Assembly: GCF_001654835.1 (NCBI RefSeq)
Contig: NZ_LXEP01000028.1
Span: forward strand, 62,001 to 126,000
DNA from: Buttiauxella gaviniae ATCC 51604
GTDB taxonomy: Bacteria; Pseudomonadota; Gammaproteobacteria; Enterobacterales; Enterobacteriaceae
Length of the DNA stretch: 64,000 nt
Reading direction: 5' to 3'
Below are positions 7,972 to 16,095 of this stretch, in pieces; positions within the stretch are counted from its first letter, which is position 1, and the number at the start of each line of letters is the position of its first letter. A model generated the notes under the pieces. That model was not told where the DNA came from and did not search any database. It saw nothing but the letters and a program-made list of their open reading frames with translations. Position numbers and translations under genes: made by a program.

Positions 7972-9333
7972 TTAGTCTTCCGTCAGTTCCTCGCCGCTTT
8001 TGCCTTTTCCCCATTCAACGCGGCGCTGGAGCATTTTTTTCAGCGCCCGCCCGGTGGTATTTAACCAGCCCGTTGGGCGCGGATCGGCCAGCATGCTCAA
8101 TGCGCGGGCGTAATCGAGCAGCAGGCCTGGCGTCCATGCCATAGTTTCAGCGCGTTTACGCAGTTGCAGAGCTACCCACAGTTCTGGCGTCGACATCAGT
8201 TTCCCCATCGCCATCCAGAAACCACGTTTTTGCCAAAGCCTGCCAACCGAACCCTCGAGTGCGGCTTCCAGAGCCCGCGCCACGCTGCTTGAACAGTTCC
8301 GATACGTCAAATTGTACGATTCATTCTGGCGATAGTTTTCCCAGAAAGCCTTAAGCCGGGATTCGCTGTAATTGCGGATGCGTACTTGCCTTGTCGACGG
8401 GCACCACTTTGCGGCTTCCGTCGCATAATCTCGCTGAAACAGCCCTGGGACGTTATTTTCGGGTGTGGCGCGCAGCAGGCGAGCGAACTCATCCGGAGAC
8501 TGGTCAATAAGCTCAGCAGGATAGAGGCTGATGTAAATGCCTCCGGGGGATTCAAGTGCGGCGTGGCCGGTTGAAATAACCCCGTTGCGGTCGACTGCGG
8601 CGATATAGCGGCTAATTACCGGGCGAGGGATGGCTTCACCAGCGGCTGAACCGACGGGCGTCCAGACATGCACCGTAAGCGCTTTTTCGTCATCGTTCGG
8701 TGGGCCGTCCCACTCCACAACGTCAGGTGGAAGATGAGCGGCTTCTTCCATGAATACAGTACCTTTCAGAGCTGGATTCTCAGCGGCATTTTTGACGCGA
8801 TTAGCGAGGATAAACAGGTTCCAGCCAGCAAATGCCAGGCCTAATCCGAGGCAGTAGGGCACCGTTCCGGAATAGTGGGTCGGCCACGGTTGGAAGAAAA
8901 ATATCGCCAGCGCAATCTCAACAATGCCGCCCCATAAAGCAGGCCGCCAGCGTCGGTAGCGAACCACCACGGCTGAAGCAATTTGCAGTGCGCCATCAAA
9001 TAAAAACAACAAACCAAAGATCATGGATAAAACGAAGTTACCGTGATGATGGCCCGCCAGAATCAATAGCGAAGCGACAGTAAATGCCCCGCCTTTTACG
9101 TAGCGCAGCACGCGTTGCCCGCCCATACCGCTGTGCGCCACCATCAATGTTGCAACACCTTCAAACAACAACAGGCAGGCAAAGGGTTGGATAGGGAAAT
9201 AGAGCGAGCCATCCAAAGCATCAACAATAATCACCACTCCGGCAATAAGCGTGATCCAGCCAAAACGGCGTAGCCCGCGCCAGTGGGAGCGCAGGAAATC
9301 AACACCAAGCAGGATCATTGTTAGTCGCATCAT
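7972..9333 (-). CDS. HdeD-like membrane protein fused to a permuted papain-like domain
   Basis: A 453-residue protein in two parts. Residues 1-178 contain about six hydrophobic helices in the HdeD/DUF308 style (FLRSHWRGLRRFGWITLIAG, with MIFGLLFLFDGALQI later). Residues ~215-365 are soluble and contain His257 in STGHAALESPGGIY and Cys347 in YRNCSSSVA. The His-then-Asn-Cys order is typical of circularly permuted NlpC/P60 (papain-fold) hydrolases. The remaining C-terminus is basic and helical. The open frame reaches 9609, but its first 92 residues look non-coding. I chose the MMRLTMILLGVDFLRSHWR start at 9333, without a strong ribosome site. The enzyme activity is inference. Confidence 0.8.
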   Translation of the reverse strand: MMRLTMILLGVDFLRSHWRGLRRFGWITLIAGVVIIVDALDGSLYFPIQPFACLLLFEGVATLMVAHSGMGGQRVLRYVKGGAFTVASLLILAGHHHGNFVLSMIFGLLFLFDGALQIASAVVVRYRRWRPALWGGIVEIALAIFFFQPWPTHYSGTVPYCLGLGLAFAGWNLFILANRVKNAAENPALKGTVFMEEAAHLPPDVVEWDGPPNDDEKALTVHVWTPVGSAAGEAIPRPVISRYIAAVDRNGVISTGHAALESPGGIYISLYPAELIDQSPDEFARLLRATPENNVPGLFQRDYATEAAKWCPSTRQVRIRNYSESRLKAFWENYRQNESYNLTYRNCSSSVARALEAALEGSVGRLWQKRGFWMAMGKLMSTPELWVALQLRKRAETMAWTPGLLLDYARALSMLADPRPTGWLNTTGRALKKMLQRRVEWGKGKSGEELTED

Positions 9334-9644
9334 GGATGTTATTCCGAGAATCAGTTCAACACATATATAGCCCACAAGACCGTGAAATGCGTGATTGGCG
9401 CTTCTGTAAGTCAGTTTTTTTGTGATTTTAACCGGAACTGGAAGATGTCTCTCAACACGATAATGCTCTGGATGACCGTTCATTAGGCGATACGTTATTA
9501 GTCGCGTGCTACAGCACATCTGTAGCCGGGAGTTCCATCTCGCGCTATTTTGATTAGGCCGGGAAGCAAATTCCGCGAGCGTTGAGGAATAGTTGTTCCC
9601 GGAAGGCATTTACTGCCGAGCAATCAGGACTTGCTGATTCGTTA
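9334..9644. other. Spacer between the HdeD-like gene and the monooxygenase-like gene
   Basis: About 310 bases, open in the HdeD-like frame but with no protein-like composition (scattered Arg, His, Ser and Cys). I see no repeat, RNA gene or clear promoter. It probably holds the promoter and leader of the HdeD-like gene. Confidence 0.4.
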
Positions 9645-9884
9645 TCAATCTTCTTTCAAAGGAAGGGCGGAATATGGATGAACAGCAATACGCATGGGCG
9701 GTTCAACCAGGAGAGCGATTATCTCATCGCGAAGCTCATCAGCTAACTCCTCGCGAGCGATAATGAAACGGTCAGAGGCTCCTGATTTCGTCATTCCGAT
9801 AGTTGCCAGTTCGAAAAGCTTGTCGCCCAAGCCAGGCTTTGCACGCATCTTGATGATATAAGCGGGCTGATCTTGAAGTGCCAT
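9645..9884 (-). CDS. Short antibiotic-biosynthesis-monooxygenase-like protein, possibly internally deleted
   Basis: 79 residues starting MALQDQPAYIIKMRAKPG, preceded by a strong ribosome site (GAGAGGAA) that decides against the ATG five codons upstream. The first half resembles ABM-fold quinol monooxygenases (YIIKMRAKPGLGDKLFELA, then SDRFIIARE). The end (ELADELRDEIIALLVEPP) resembles the C-terminus of the same family. The middle of the usual domain, with the beta strand and helix containing the conserved aromatic residues, seems to be missing at RFIIAREELADE. It may be a natural in-frame deletion or a short family member; I cannot tell from sequence alone. It lies upstream of the HdeD-like gene on the same strand. 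Confidence 0.62.
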   Translation of the reverse strand: MALQDQPAYIIKMRAKPGLGDKLFELATIGMTKSGASDRFIIAREELADELRDEIIALLVEPPMRIAVHPYSALPLKED

Positions 9885-10243
9885 GATGTTTCCTCTCAAA
9901 ACTTATTCTTTTGATATGGCACACCATACTGCCATCGTATGTCGAAGTGTTCCTGACAAAGTTTGATCACTCGTGATAAATGCCTGAGAAGCATAATATT
10001 TTCGCTAGTGGTTTTCTCTGCGGTCGGTGTGTAGTTGAACGAACCTGTTCCCAGTATCGGGCCGTCATTTCAATCGATTTATGAGCGGCACTAGTTTGAA
10101 ATCGACAGCCAACGGCATTTTGGTCGAAAGGGCAGGGAATCGCTAAAGAGAAATGGTCTGTTTTGACGTTAGAAGCAGAGAAGTGACCTTGGAGGCGACG
10201 AGTAATCGAACGCAGTTCGATGGAGAGTCCGAATCCCAGAAAG
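9885..10243. other. Intergenic region left of tRNA-Phe
   Basis: About 360 bases with no convincing open frame. Near its right end (10215-10231) is a segment reading GTTCGAT-3-GAGTCCG, which resembles the T-arm of the adjacent tRNA-Phe but in opposite orientation. No integrase, insertion sequence or direct repeat of the tRNA 3' end is visible. Confidence 0.4.
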
Positions 10244-10270
10244 CAAAAAACCAGCCCTTAGGCTGGTTTC
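10244..10270 (-). terminator. Terminator of tRNA-Phe
   Basis: On the reverse strand, an 8-base stem (AACCAGCC/GGCTGGTT) with a 4-base loop is followed by a T-run. It ends transcription 10 bases after the tRNA. Confidence 0.9.
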
Positions 10271-10279
10271 TTTAAATAG

Positions 10280-10355
10280 TGGTGCCCGGACTCGGAATCG
10301 AACCAAGGACACGGGGATTTTCAATCCCCTGCTCTACCGACTGAGCTATCCGGGC
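10280..10355 (-). tRNA. pheV: tRNA-Phe (GAA)
   Basis: A 76-base tRNA on the reverse strand, with encoded CCA end, acceptor stem GCCCGGA/TCCGGGC, D-loop AGCTCAGTCGGTAGAGC and anticodon GAA in the loop TTGAAAA. The T-arm is GGTTCGATTCC. It is identical in style to E. coli pheV/pheU and, as with pheV, lies next to speC. Its 3' end, a well-known integration target for islands, faces the accessory region at 3.5-9.9 kb. Confidence 0.97.
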
Positions 10356-10365
10356 AACGGGGCGC

Positions 10366-10394
10366 ATTAAACCGTAAAGGCCGTTTGGCGTCAA
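10366..10394 (-). promoter_or_regulatory. Promoter of tRNA-Phe
   Basis: On the reverse strand: -35 TTGACG (10394-10389), 17-base spacer, -10 TTTAAT (10371-10366), then a GC-rich discriminator (GCGCCCC). That discriminator is characteristic of stringently controlled stable-RNA promoters. Confidence 0.87.
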
Positions 10395-10528
10395 CGCTTT
10401 TGTGTTAATAAGCCGTGCGTTTGCACGAATAATGTGCTCTGCGTGGCAACTCGGGTTGAACGACAGGGCAGAAGGTGCCATGATTGTGCGAAATTTCACA
10501 CATCTGCAACGGGGCGTTTATTGATGTT

Positions 10529-10727
10529 TATACCCGTCATACTTCAAGTTGCGGATGCGTTGGCAGCGTTCACTCACCCGATAAATCTGCTCTCGCAGAT
10601 TTAAACGCTGCTAGCAGCGGCCCGAAGGGGGAGGCCCATGAATGGGCCGAATAATCACTTACAACAGTAAGCTCATCGGGATTCGTTCTCTTGCCGCCTT
10701 CCCGCAACTCGAATTATTTTGGGTATA
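10529..10727. repeat. ERIC element with internal insertion (199 bp)
   Basis: The ends are the inverted TATACCC...GGGTATA termini with the CATACTTCAAG and CAACTCGAATTATTTT arms of an ERIC. The usual central sequence (CACTCACCC ... ATCACTTAC ... GTAAGCTC) is interrupted by about 74 bp at 10580-10653. That insert contains its own hairpin (AAATCTGC/GCAGATTT) and a GGCCC-rich palindrome. Removing it leaves 125 bp, the length of the uninterrupted copy at 18388. ERICs with roughly 70-bp inserts are known in enterobacteria. Confidence 0.88.
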
Positions 10728-10751
10728 TAGTCAATGATTTCCAGCATCTCG

Positions 10752-10985
10752 ATGGCGCTCGTTCACCTTTCTACTATATCCCGAAGACCCTTGCTCACCA
10801 TGCGGTGAGGGCAACGCATGCTCACTGCAGGACATCAGTAAAATTAGGCAATGCCTGGTTTTACTGATGTCTGGCGGTCGGAGTGGGTATCATCCTTCAG
10901 ACCATCAAGACACATTCGCCGGGGAATGCTCCCTTTGCTGTGCCATAAGGCACTCACTCATCCTTGGCCTCTGGGATTTGTGCAT
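10752..10985 (+). promoter_or_regulatory. Structured speC leader with a possible upstream peptide
   Basis: A 234-base stretch before speC with several inverted repeats: CTCACC/GGTGAG at 10794-10809, a 13-base perfect repeat with arms 10831-10843 and 10859-10871, and GTGCC/GGCAC at 10940-10953. The GGTGAG arm can alternatively pair with CTCAC at 10821-10825, so exclusive folds are possible. A small frame, ATG at 10752 to TGA at 10808 (18 codons, MALVHLSTISRRPLLTMR), ends inside the first hairpin. The speC frame is open upstream to 10851. Leader control of speC is inference. Confidence 0.45.
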
Positions 10986-13124
10986 ATGAAATCTTTAAAA
11001 ATTGCCGCCAGCCACGATGTGGTTGCAACTCTGTCCACGCATCGTGAAGTGGTTGCGCTTGATAGCACAGACTTCACCGATATTGCCGCTGTTGTTCTTT
11101 CTGAAGCCGATAGCCGCAGCGGTATTCTTGCGTTGCTTAAACGGACTGGTTTTTCGATACCCGTTTTTCTAGCGGCTGATACCTGCTCAGGCGAGCAGGA
11201 AGGTATTACGGGGTTGATCACCGGCAAAGCTCAGGACTATCTGGAGCTTGAAACCGCTGCTGTAGATTATGAAGAAAGCTTGCTCCCTCCGTTTTTCGAT
11301 ACATTGACGAAATATGTCGCGATGGAAAACAGCACTTTTGCCTGTCCTGGTCACCAACATGGTGAGTTTTTTAAAAAGCATCCAGCAGGGCGCCAGTTTT
11401 ATGATTTCTTCGGTGAGAATCTATTCCGCGCTGATATGTGCAATGCGGACGTTAAACTCGGGGATTTGCTGATCCATGAAGGGTCGGCCAAACATGCGCA
11501 GAAGTTTGCCGCCAAAGTATTTAATGCCGATAAAACTTACTTTGTTTTAAACGGTACCTCGGCTGCAAATAAAGTCGTGACCAATGCGTTGCTGACTCGT
11601 GGCGATTTGGTCCTATTCGATCGCAATAACCATAAATCAAACCATCACGGTGCATTGATTCAGGCGGGGGCCACGCCGGTATATCTGGAGGCATCTCGCA
11701 ACCCATTTGGTTTTATCGGCGGAATCGATGCGCACTGCTTTGATGAAAAGTATCTGCGTGAATTGATTGCAGAAGTTGCACCAGAACGTGCTCAGCAAAA
11801 ACGCCCGTTCCGCCTTGCAATTATCCAGCTCGGTACTTATGACGGCACGGTTTATAACGCACGCCAGGTAGTGGATAACATCGGCCATCTTTGCGATTAC
11901 ATTCTGTTTGATTCAGCTTGGGTCGGTTATGAGCAATTCATCCCGATGATGGCTGATTGCTCGCCGTTGTTATTGGATCTTAATGAAAATGATCCTGGCA
12001 TTTTTGTTACGCAATCAGTGCATAAACAGCAGGCTGGATTCTCGCAAACTTCGCAGATCCACAAGAAAGATAACCACCTCCGTGGGCAGGATCGTTTTTG
12101 CCCGCATAAGCGGTTGAACAATGCTTTCATGCTGCATGCTTCAACCAGCCCGTTCTACCCGCTGTTTGCGGCACTCGACGTGAATGCGAAAATTCACGAA
12201 GGGGAGAGCGGCCGCCGTTTGTGGGCTGAGTGTGTCGATCTGGGGATTGAAGCGCGTAAAGCGATCATCGCTAACTGCAAGATGATCAAACCGTTTATTC
12301 CTCCGGTAGTTGCGGGCAGGCCGTGGCAGGATCACCCAACGACAGCAATTGCCCAGGAACGCTGTTTCTTTAGCTTTGAGCCGGGTGAAAAGTGGCATGG
12401 TTTTGAAGGCTATGCGCAGGATGAATACTTTGTCGATCCTTGCAAGCTGCTGCTGACTACGCCGGGGATCGATCCGCAAACTGGGCAATATACGGACTTC
12501 GGTGTACCTGCGGCGATTCTCGCAAACTACCTGCGTGAAAACGGTATTGTCCCCGAAAAAGCAGATCTCAACTCGATTCTATTCCTGCTCACGCCTGCGG
12601 AAAGCGCGGAGAAGATGGCTCATTTGGTAGCGATGCTGGCGCAATTTGAACAGCATATTGAAGACGATACGCCGCTGGTGGATGTGTTGCCGACGATCTA
12701 TCAGAAGTATTCCCAACGCTATAAAGGCTACACGCTGCGTCAACTTTGCCAGGAGATGCACGATCTGTACGTCAGTTTTGAAGTGAAGGATCTGCAAAAA
12801 GCGATGTTCCGCAAAGCCAGTTTCCCTGCCGTTGCCATGAACCCGCAGGATGCCAACAGCGAGTTTATTCGCGGCAATGTGGAACTGGTACGCCTGAGTC
12901 AGTCAGAAGGGCGTATTGCAGCGGAGGGAGCGTTACCGTACCCGCCGGGCGTGCTTTGTGTGGTGCCAGGCGAAGTCTGGGGCAGTGCCGCGTTGCGTTA
13001 TTTCCTGGCGCTTGAAGAGGGCGTGAATATGCTACCGGGCTTCTCGCCGGAGTTGCAGGGCGTGTATAGCGAAACGGATGCTGATGGAATTAAGCGTTTG
13101 TACGGTTATATGATTCAGGCGTAA
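10986..13124 (+). CDS. speC: Constitutive ornithine decarboxylase
   Basis: PLP-dependent decarboxylase converting ornithine to putrescine, the entry to polyamine synthesis. The 712-residue product matches E. coli SpeC (711 aa) through domains in order: N-terminal wing/response-regulator-like domain (1-~105), PLP domain with FACPGHQHG, and the PLP lysine in VTQSVHKQQAGFSQTS. The C-terminal domain ends PGFSPELQGVYSETDADGIKRLYGY. I chose ATG 10986 because MKSLKIAAS aligns with the E. coli start. The frame is open 45 codons further upstream, but that part overlaps leader hairpins. It is preceded by the structured leader and followed by a bidirectional terminator shared with nupG. Confidence 0.97.
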   Translation: MKSLKIAASHDVVATLSTHREVVALDSTDFTDIAAVVLSEADSRSGILALLKRTGFSIPVFLAADTCSGEQEGITGLITGKAQDYLELETAAVDYEESLLPPFFDTLTKYVAMENSTFACPGHQHGEFFKKHPAGRQFYDFFGENLFRADMCNADVKLGDLLIHEGSAKHAQKFAAKVFNADKTYFVLNGTSAANKVVTNALLTRGDLVLFDRNNHKSNHHGALIQAGATPVYLEASRNPFGFIGGIDAHCFDEKYLRELIAEVAPERAQQKRPFRLAIIQLGTYDGTVYNARQVVDNIGHLCDYILFDSAWVGYEQFIPMMADCSPLLLDLNENDPGIFVTQSVHKQQAGFSQTSQIHKKDNHLRGQDRFCPHKRLNNAFMLHASTSPFYPLFAALDVNAKIHEGESGRRLWAECVDLGIEARKAIIANCKMIKPFIPPVVAGRPWQDHPTTAIAQERCFFSFEPGEKWHGFEGYAQDEYFVDPCKLLLTTPGIDPQTGQYTDFGVPAAILANYLRENGIVPEKADLNSILFLLTPAESAEKMAHLVAMLAQFEQHIEDDTPLVDVLPTIYQKYSQRYKGYTLRQLCQEMHDLYVSFEVKDLQKAMFRKASFPAVAMNPQDANSEFIRGNVELVRLSQSEGRIAAEGALPYPPGVLCVVPGEVWGSAALRYFLALEEGVNMLPGFSPELQGVYSETDADGIKRLYGYMIQA

Positions 13125-13128
13125 GAAC

Positions 13129-13163
13129 AATGTCTCCCGTTTCTGAATGAAACGGGAGACATT
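13129..13163. terminator. Bidirectional terminator between speC and nupG
   Basis: A perfect 14-base inverted repeat (13129-13142 with 13150-13163) and 7-base loop sits between the convergent stops of speC and nupG. Confidence 0.88.
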
Positions 13164-13168
13164 GATTA

Positions 13169-14422
13169 TCAGACTGCTGGCTGAACGGCCGCTGGCGTCC
13201 TGACATGTTTATATTTGAACAGTGCGACGAAGGCGAAGGCCAGCACCAGTGAATAACCGGCGAAAATCAGCCACACGCTTTGCCAGTCAGTAATACCTTG
13301 CAGCGTGAAGTGCTCTACCACTTTACCGCTGACAATCCCGCCCAGGATGCAACCAAAACCGTTTGTCATCATCAGGAACATGCCCTGTGCACTGGCACGG
13401 ATTTCTGGTCTCACCTCTTTTTCAACGAATACTGAACCGGAAATGTTGAAGAAGTCGAAGGCGCACCCGTAGACTATCATCGACATCACCAGTAATACGG
13501 TACCCATTGGTGATGGGTCGCCAAAGGCAAACAGACCAAAGCGCAGCATCCACGCTACGATGCTGATAAGCATCACGTTTTTAATGCCGTAACGAATCAG
13601 GAAGAACGGAATCGTCAGGATAAATACGGTTTCGGAAATCTGAGAAATCGACATCAGCACCGACGCGTGTTCGACGATAAAGCTGCTGGCGAACAGCGGG
13701 TTCTGGTCAAAGCTGTGCAGGAAGGTGTTACCGAACATATTGGTAATTTGCAGTTCGGCGCCCAACAGCATGGAGAAAATGAAGAAAATAGCCATGCGCT
13801 TGTTTTTGAATAACGCAAAAGCATCCAGGCCAAGCATTGAAGTCCAGCTCTGGTTTTTCTGCGCGTTGGCGACCGGGATGTGCGGCAGCGTCAGAGTGAA
13901 CAGCGCTAAAACGACGGACAGTGTTGCGCCGATATAAAGCTGCATATGGCTTAATTCAAAGCCTGAGAAGCTAACGCCCCACATGGCGAAGATAAAGCCA
14001 ATGGTTCCCCAGATACGAATTGGCGGGAAGTCCCTCACGATATCCATCCCCGCTGATTGCAGGCGATAGTAAGAGATGGTGTTCACCAACCCAAGCGTTG
14101 GCATATAGGCCAGAGAGTTCAGCAGAATGACGATAAACATCGCGCTTGGCGTTGTGACCTGTGCGGCGAAATACAAGGTTATGGCACCGACAATGTGGCA
14201 AGCCGCGTAGAGCCAGCGCGCACTAATCCATTTGTCCGCAATAATGCCGAGTGACGTCGGCATGAATACCGCAGCAATACCCAAAGAACTGTACACCGCG
14301 CCGATAGCTGCGCCATCGAACTTGAGGGTGACGAACATATAGGAGCCGAGCGTAGTGAGCCAACTCCCCCACAGGCAGAACTGCAGAAACGAAAGTATTT
14401 TTAGCTGCAGCTTAAGGTTCAT
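13169..14422 (-). CDS. nupG: Nucleoside:H+ symporter NupG
   Basis: Inner-membrane proton-coupled permease for purine and pyrimidine nucleosides (MFS-related NHS family). The 417 residues match E. coli NupG (418) with about 12 hydrophobic helices. Signature stretches include MNLKLQLKILSFLQFCLWGS, FPPIRIWGTIGFI and FDFFNISGSVFVEKE. The start at 14422 has a good ribosome site (GAGGAAA) and aligns with E. coli; the frame continues upstream to 14500 without support. E. coli nupG is controlled by CRP, CytR and DeoR, and a CRP-like site lies about 150 bases upstream here. Confidence 0.96.
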   Translation of the reverse strand: MNLKLQLKILSFLQFCLWGSWLTTLGSYMFVTLKFDGAAIGAVYSSLGIAAVFMPTSLGIIADKWISARWLYAACHIVGAITLYFAAQVTTPSAMFIVILLNSLAYMPTLGLVNTISYYRLQSAGMDIVRDFPPIRIWGTIGFIFAMWGVSFSGFELSHMQLYIGATLSVVLALFTLTLPHIPVANAQKNQSWTSMLGLDAFALFKNKRMAIFFIFSMLLGAELQITNMFGNTFLHSFDQNPLFASSFIVEHASVLMSISQISETVFILTIPFFLIRYGIKNVMLISIVAWMLRFGLFAFGDPSPMGTVLLVMSMIVYGCAFDFFNISGSVFVEKEVRPEIRASAQGMFLMMTNGFGCILGGIVSGKVVEHFTLQGITDWQSVWLIFAGYSLVLAFAFVALFKYKHVRTPAAVQPAV

Positions 14423-14573
14423 GTAAATTTCCTCACAGGATTTTGGTGTTGAATGTTTCATTTCTAACATATGACATGAAATATGTTGTGAAAGTAACAT
14501 TAGCAGTGCCGTGAAGTAATTTTTGGTACATTCAGCAAATAAATGAAAACATCCTCAAATTGCATTCGAAAAT

Positions 14574-14589
14574 AGTGATTTGGGTTACA
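14574..14589. promoter_or_regulatory. Possible CRP site upstream of nupG
   Basis: AGTGA-N6-TTACA matches the CRP core TGTGA-N6-TCACA at 8 of 10 positions, with A/T-rich flanks. It is about 150 bases before the nupG start. CRP control of nupG is known in E. coli; this exact site is inferred. Confidence 0.45.
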
Positions 14590-14630
14590 CTTTTTGCGCA
14601 ATCAGGCGATAAAACGGGAGAGGAGAGGGA

Positions 14631-14664
14631 TATCTCCCACCGTAGAAACGGCTGGTGGGAGATA
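14631..14664 (-). terminator. Hairpin after mltC
   Basis: A perfect 11-base inverted repeat (14631-14641 with 14654-14664), 16 bases downstream of the mltC stop on the reverse strand. The tail is pyrimidine-rich rather than pure T, so termination may be partial. Confidence 0.6.
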
Positions 14665-14680
14665 GGACAAGCATCAGAAG

Positions 14681-15757
14681 TTAGCGTCGGCGGTAACTCT
14701 TCTGTGCGGTATTCACTTTGTATAGATAGTTGCGTGATTCCGCTGAAGGGTGGCGTGTAGTAAGAGTCTGATACACATCGCCCGGATCCATACTGTTGAT
14801 AATGTTGTAGGCACGGTTCTTGTCGTTGTTGAACACGCGCAGAACACTACCCGCACCGCCATTATAAGCAGTTATCACAGCGTAGCGACGTGATGTTGGG
14901 TTATCAATTCCACTCAGGTAGCTGTTTTGCAGAATGGCCAGATAAGCAGTACCCGTATCGATATTGCTTTCAGGATCAAACAAATAGCTGCGGCTTGGCT
15001 TGCCCCATTTCCCCTGAGATTTAAATACATCAACCCCTGCACTATGCTGTACAACTTGCATCAAACCGAGCGCGTCGGCGTGGCTTACTGCGTAGGGGTT
15101 GAAGCTTGATTCCGTCTGCATAATGGCCAGAATCAACGATTCATCGACACCGTATTTCTTCGATGCTTTACGCACCATGCCGATATATTTATGTGCACGT
15201 TTATCAAGGTGGTTTGGTACCAGATTGATAGTCACGCTATAAACAATTTTAAGCCCGGTACTACGGCTTTTCAGGCGAGTTTGCAGCAGATAGTCAGCAA
15301 ATTTGGCAGCGCGACCTTCCCAACGAATTGCCTGGCCGGTGTTATCCACAACCTGGCCATACAGGAATGGTTGTTTGGAGATCAACACATCGTTGGCATC
15401 GGAATAAAGATCGATAGAACCAGGATCGTCACCCATCAGCAAAGTTGTAATGATCGCCTGGCGCAGGTGCGCCGCAGGATCGGTACCAGCAATGGTTTCA
15501 ATAGTAATCGTACCGTCGTCAAAGTTGATGTGGCTACGTGTCAGGTACTGGTCAGTATATTTTACGTAGTCTTTTGGACCCGCAATCAACACTTCCTTCA
15601 TACCCCAGATATTTTCGATGTTGTGAGCAAATTGCCCCATCAAAATATCAAAACCATTAGTGTCCTTAACAAAAGCTTCGTTATAGGAATCATCTTTTTT
15701 GCTCGAACAGGAGATGAGCAACGGGACAACCAGAGCTAGCGCGAGAAATTTTTTCAT
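14681..15757 (-). CDS. mltC: Membrane-bound lytic murein transglycosylase C
   Basis: Lipoprotein that cleaves peptidoglycan glycan strands to 1,6-anhydro products. A 358-residue product against 359 in E. coli. The signal peptide ends at lipobox LISC (Cys17) with Ser at +2, consistent with outer-membrane sorting. An MltC-specific N-terminal domain ([13 protein letters not shown]...) is followed by an SLT domain with catalytic Glu in [13 protein letters not shown], plus ALGLMQVV and [13 protein letters not shown]. It lies downstream of yggX, probably in the same transcript as mutY-yggX, as in E. coli. Confidence 0.96.
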   Translation of the reverse strand: MKKFLALALVVPLLISCSSKKDDSYNEAFVKDTNGFDILMGQFAHNIENIWGMKEVLIAGPKDYVKYTDQYLTRSHINFDDGTITIETIAGTDPAAHLRQAIITTLLMGDDPGSIDLYSDANDVLISKQPFLYGQVVDNTGQAIRWEGRAAKFADYLLQTRLKSRSTGLKIVYSVTINLVPNHLDKRAHKYIGMVRKASKKYGVDESLILAIMQTESSFNPYAVSHADALGLMQVVQHSAGVDVFKSQGKWGKPSRSYLFDPESNIDTGTAYLAILQNSYLSGIDNPTSRRYAVITAYNGGAGSVLRVFNNDKNRAYNIINSMDPGDVYQTLTTRHPSAESRNYLYKVNTAQKSYRRR

Positions 15758-15820
15758 CGTTCCGTGTATGCGTATGCTTGTGCTTGTTGGTTTGCATAAG
15801 GGCCGAAGGCCCTCGTATTT

Positions 15821-16093
15821 TTATTTTTCTGGCGGCGTGTAGCCTTCGATGTGGACTTCTTTGCCTTCGAACAGGAAATTGACCATTTCAGCTTCCAGCT
15901 CTTTGCGATGTTCTGGATTCATCATGCTCATTTTACGTTCGTTAATCAGCATGGTTTGCTTTGCCTGCCACAACGCCCACGCTTCTTTAGAGATTTCGTT
16001 ATAAATACGTTTGCCTAGTTCGCCTGGATAAAGTTGGAAATCCTGGCCTTCTGCGTCACGTTGTAGGTAAGTACAAAAAATAGTTCTGCTCAT
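15821..16093 (-). CDS. yggX: Fe(II)-trafficking / oxidative protection protein YggX
   Basis: Small cytosolic protein (90 residues) that protects Fe-S clusters from oxidants. It matches E. coli YggX along its length, with [19 protein letters not shown] including the redox-relevant Cys7 and the C-terminal [13 protein letters not shown]. Two adjacent ATGs exist. I chose the second (16093), which matches E. coli and is 5 bases from the ribosome site; the first overlaps the mutY stop. The MutY-YggX pairing joins two defences of Fe-S proteins and DNA against oxidation in one operon. Confidence 0.95.
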   Translation of the reverse strand: MSRTIFCTYLQRDAEGQDFQLYPGELGKRIYNEISKEAWALWQAKQTMLINERKMSMMNPEHRKELEAEMVNFLFEGKEVHIEGYTPPEK

Positions 16094-16095
16094 CA

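Noticed and set aside
9334-9609. N-terminal extension of the HdeD-like protein
   Set aside because: The 92 extra residues look translated from non-coding DNA, and the family start fits Met at 9333.
15790-15820. Hairpin AGGGCC/GGCCCT between mltC and yggX
   Set aside because: Its T-rich tail is on the plus strand, where there is no gene to terminate; a role on the minus strand is not evident.
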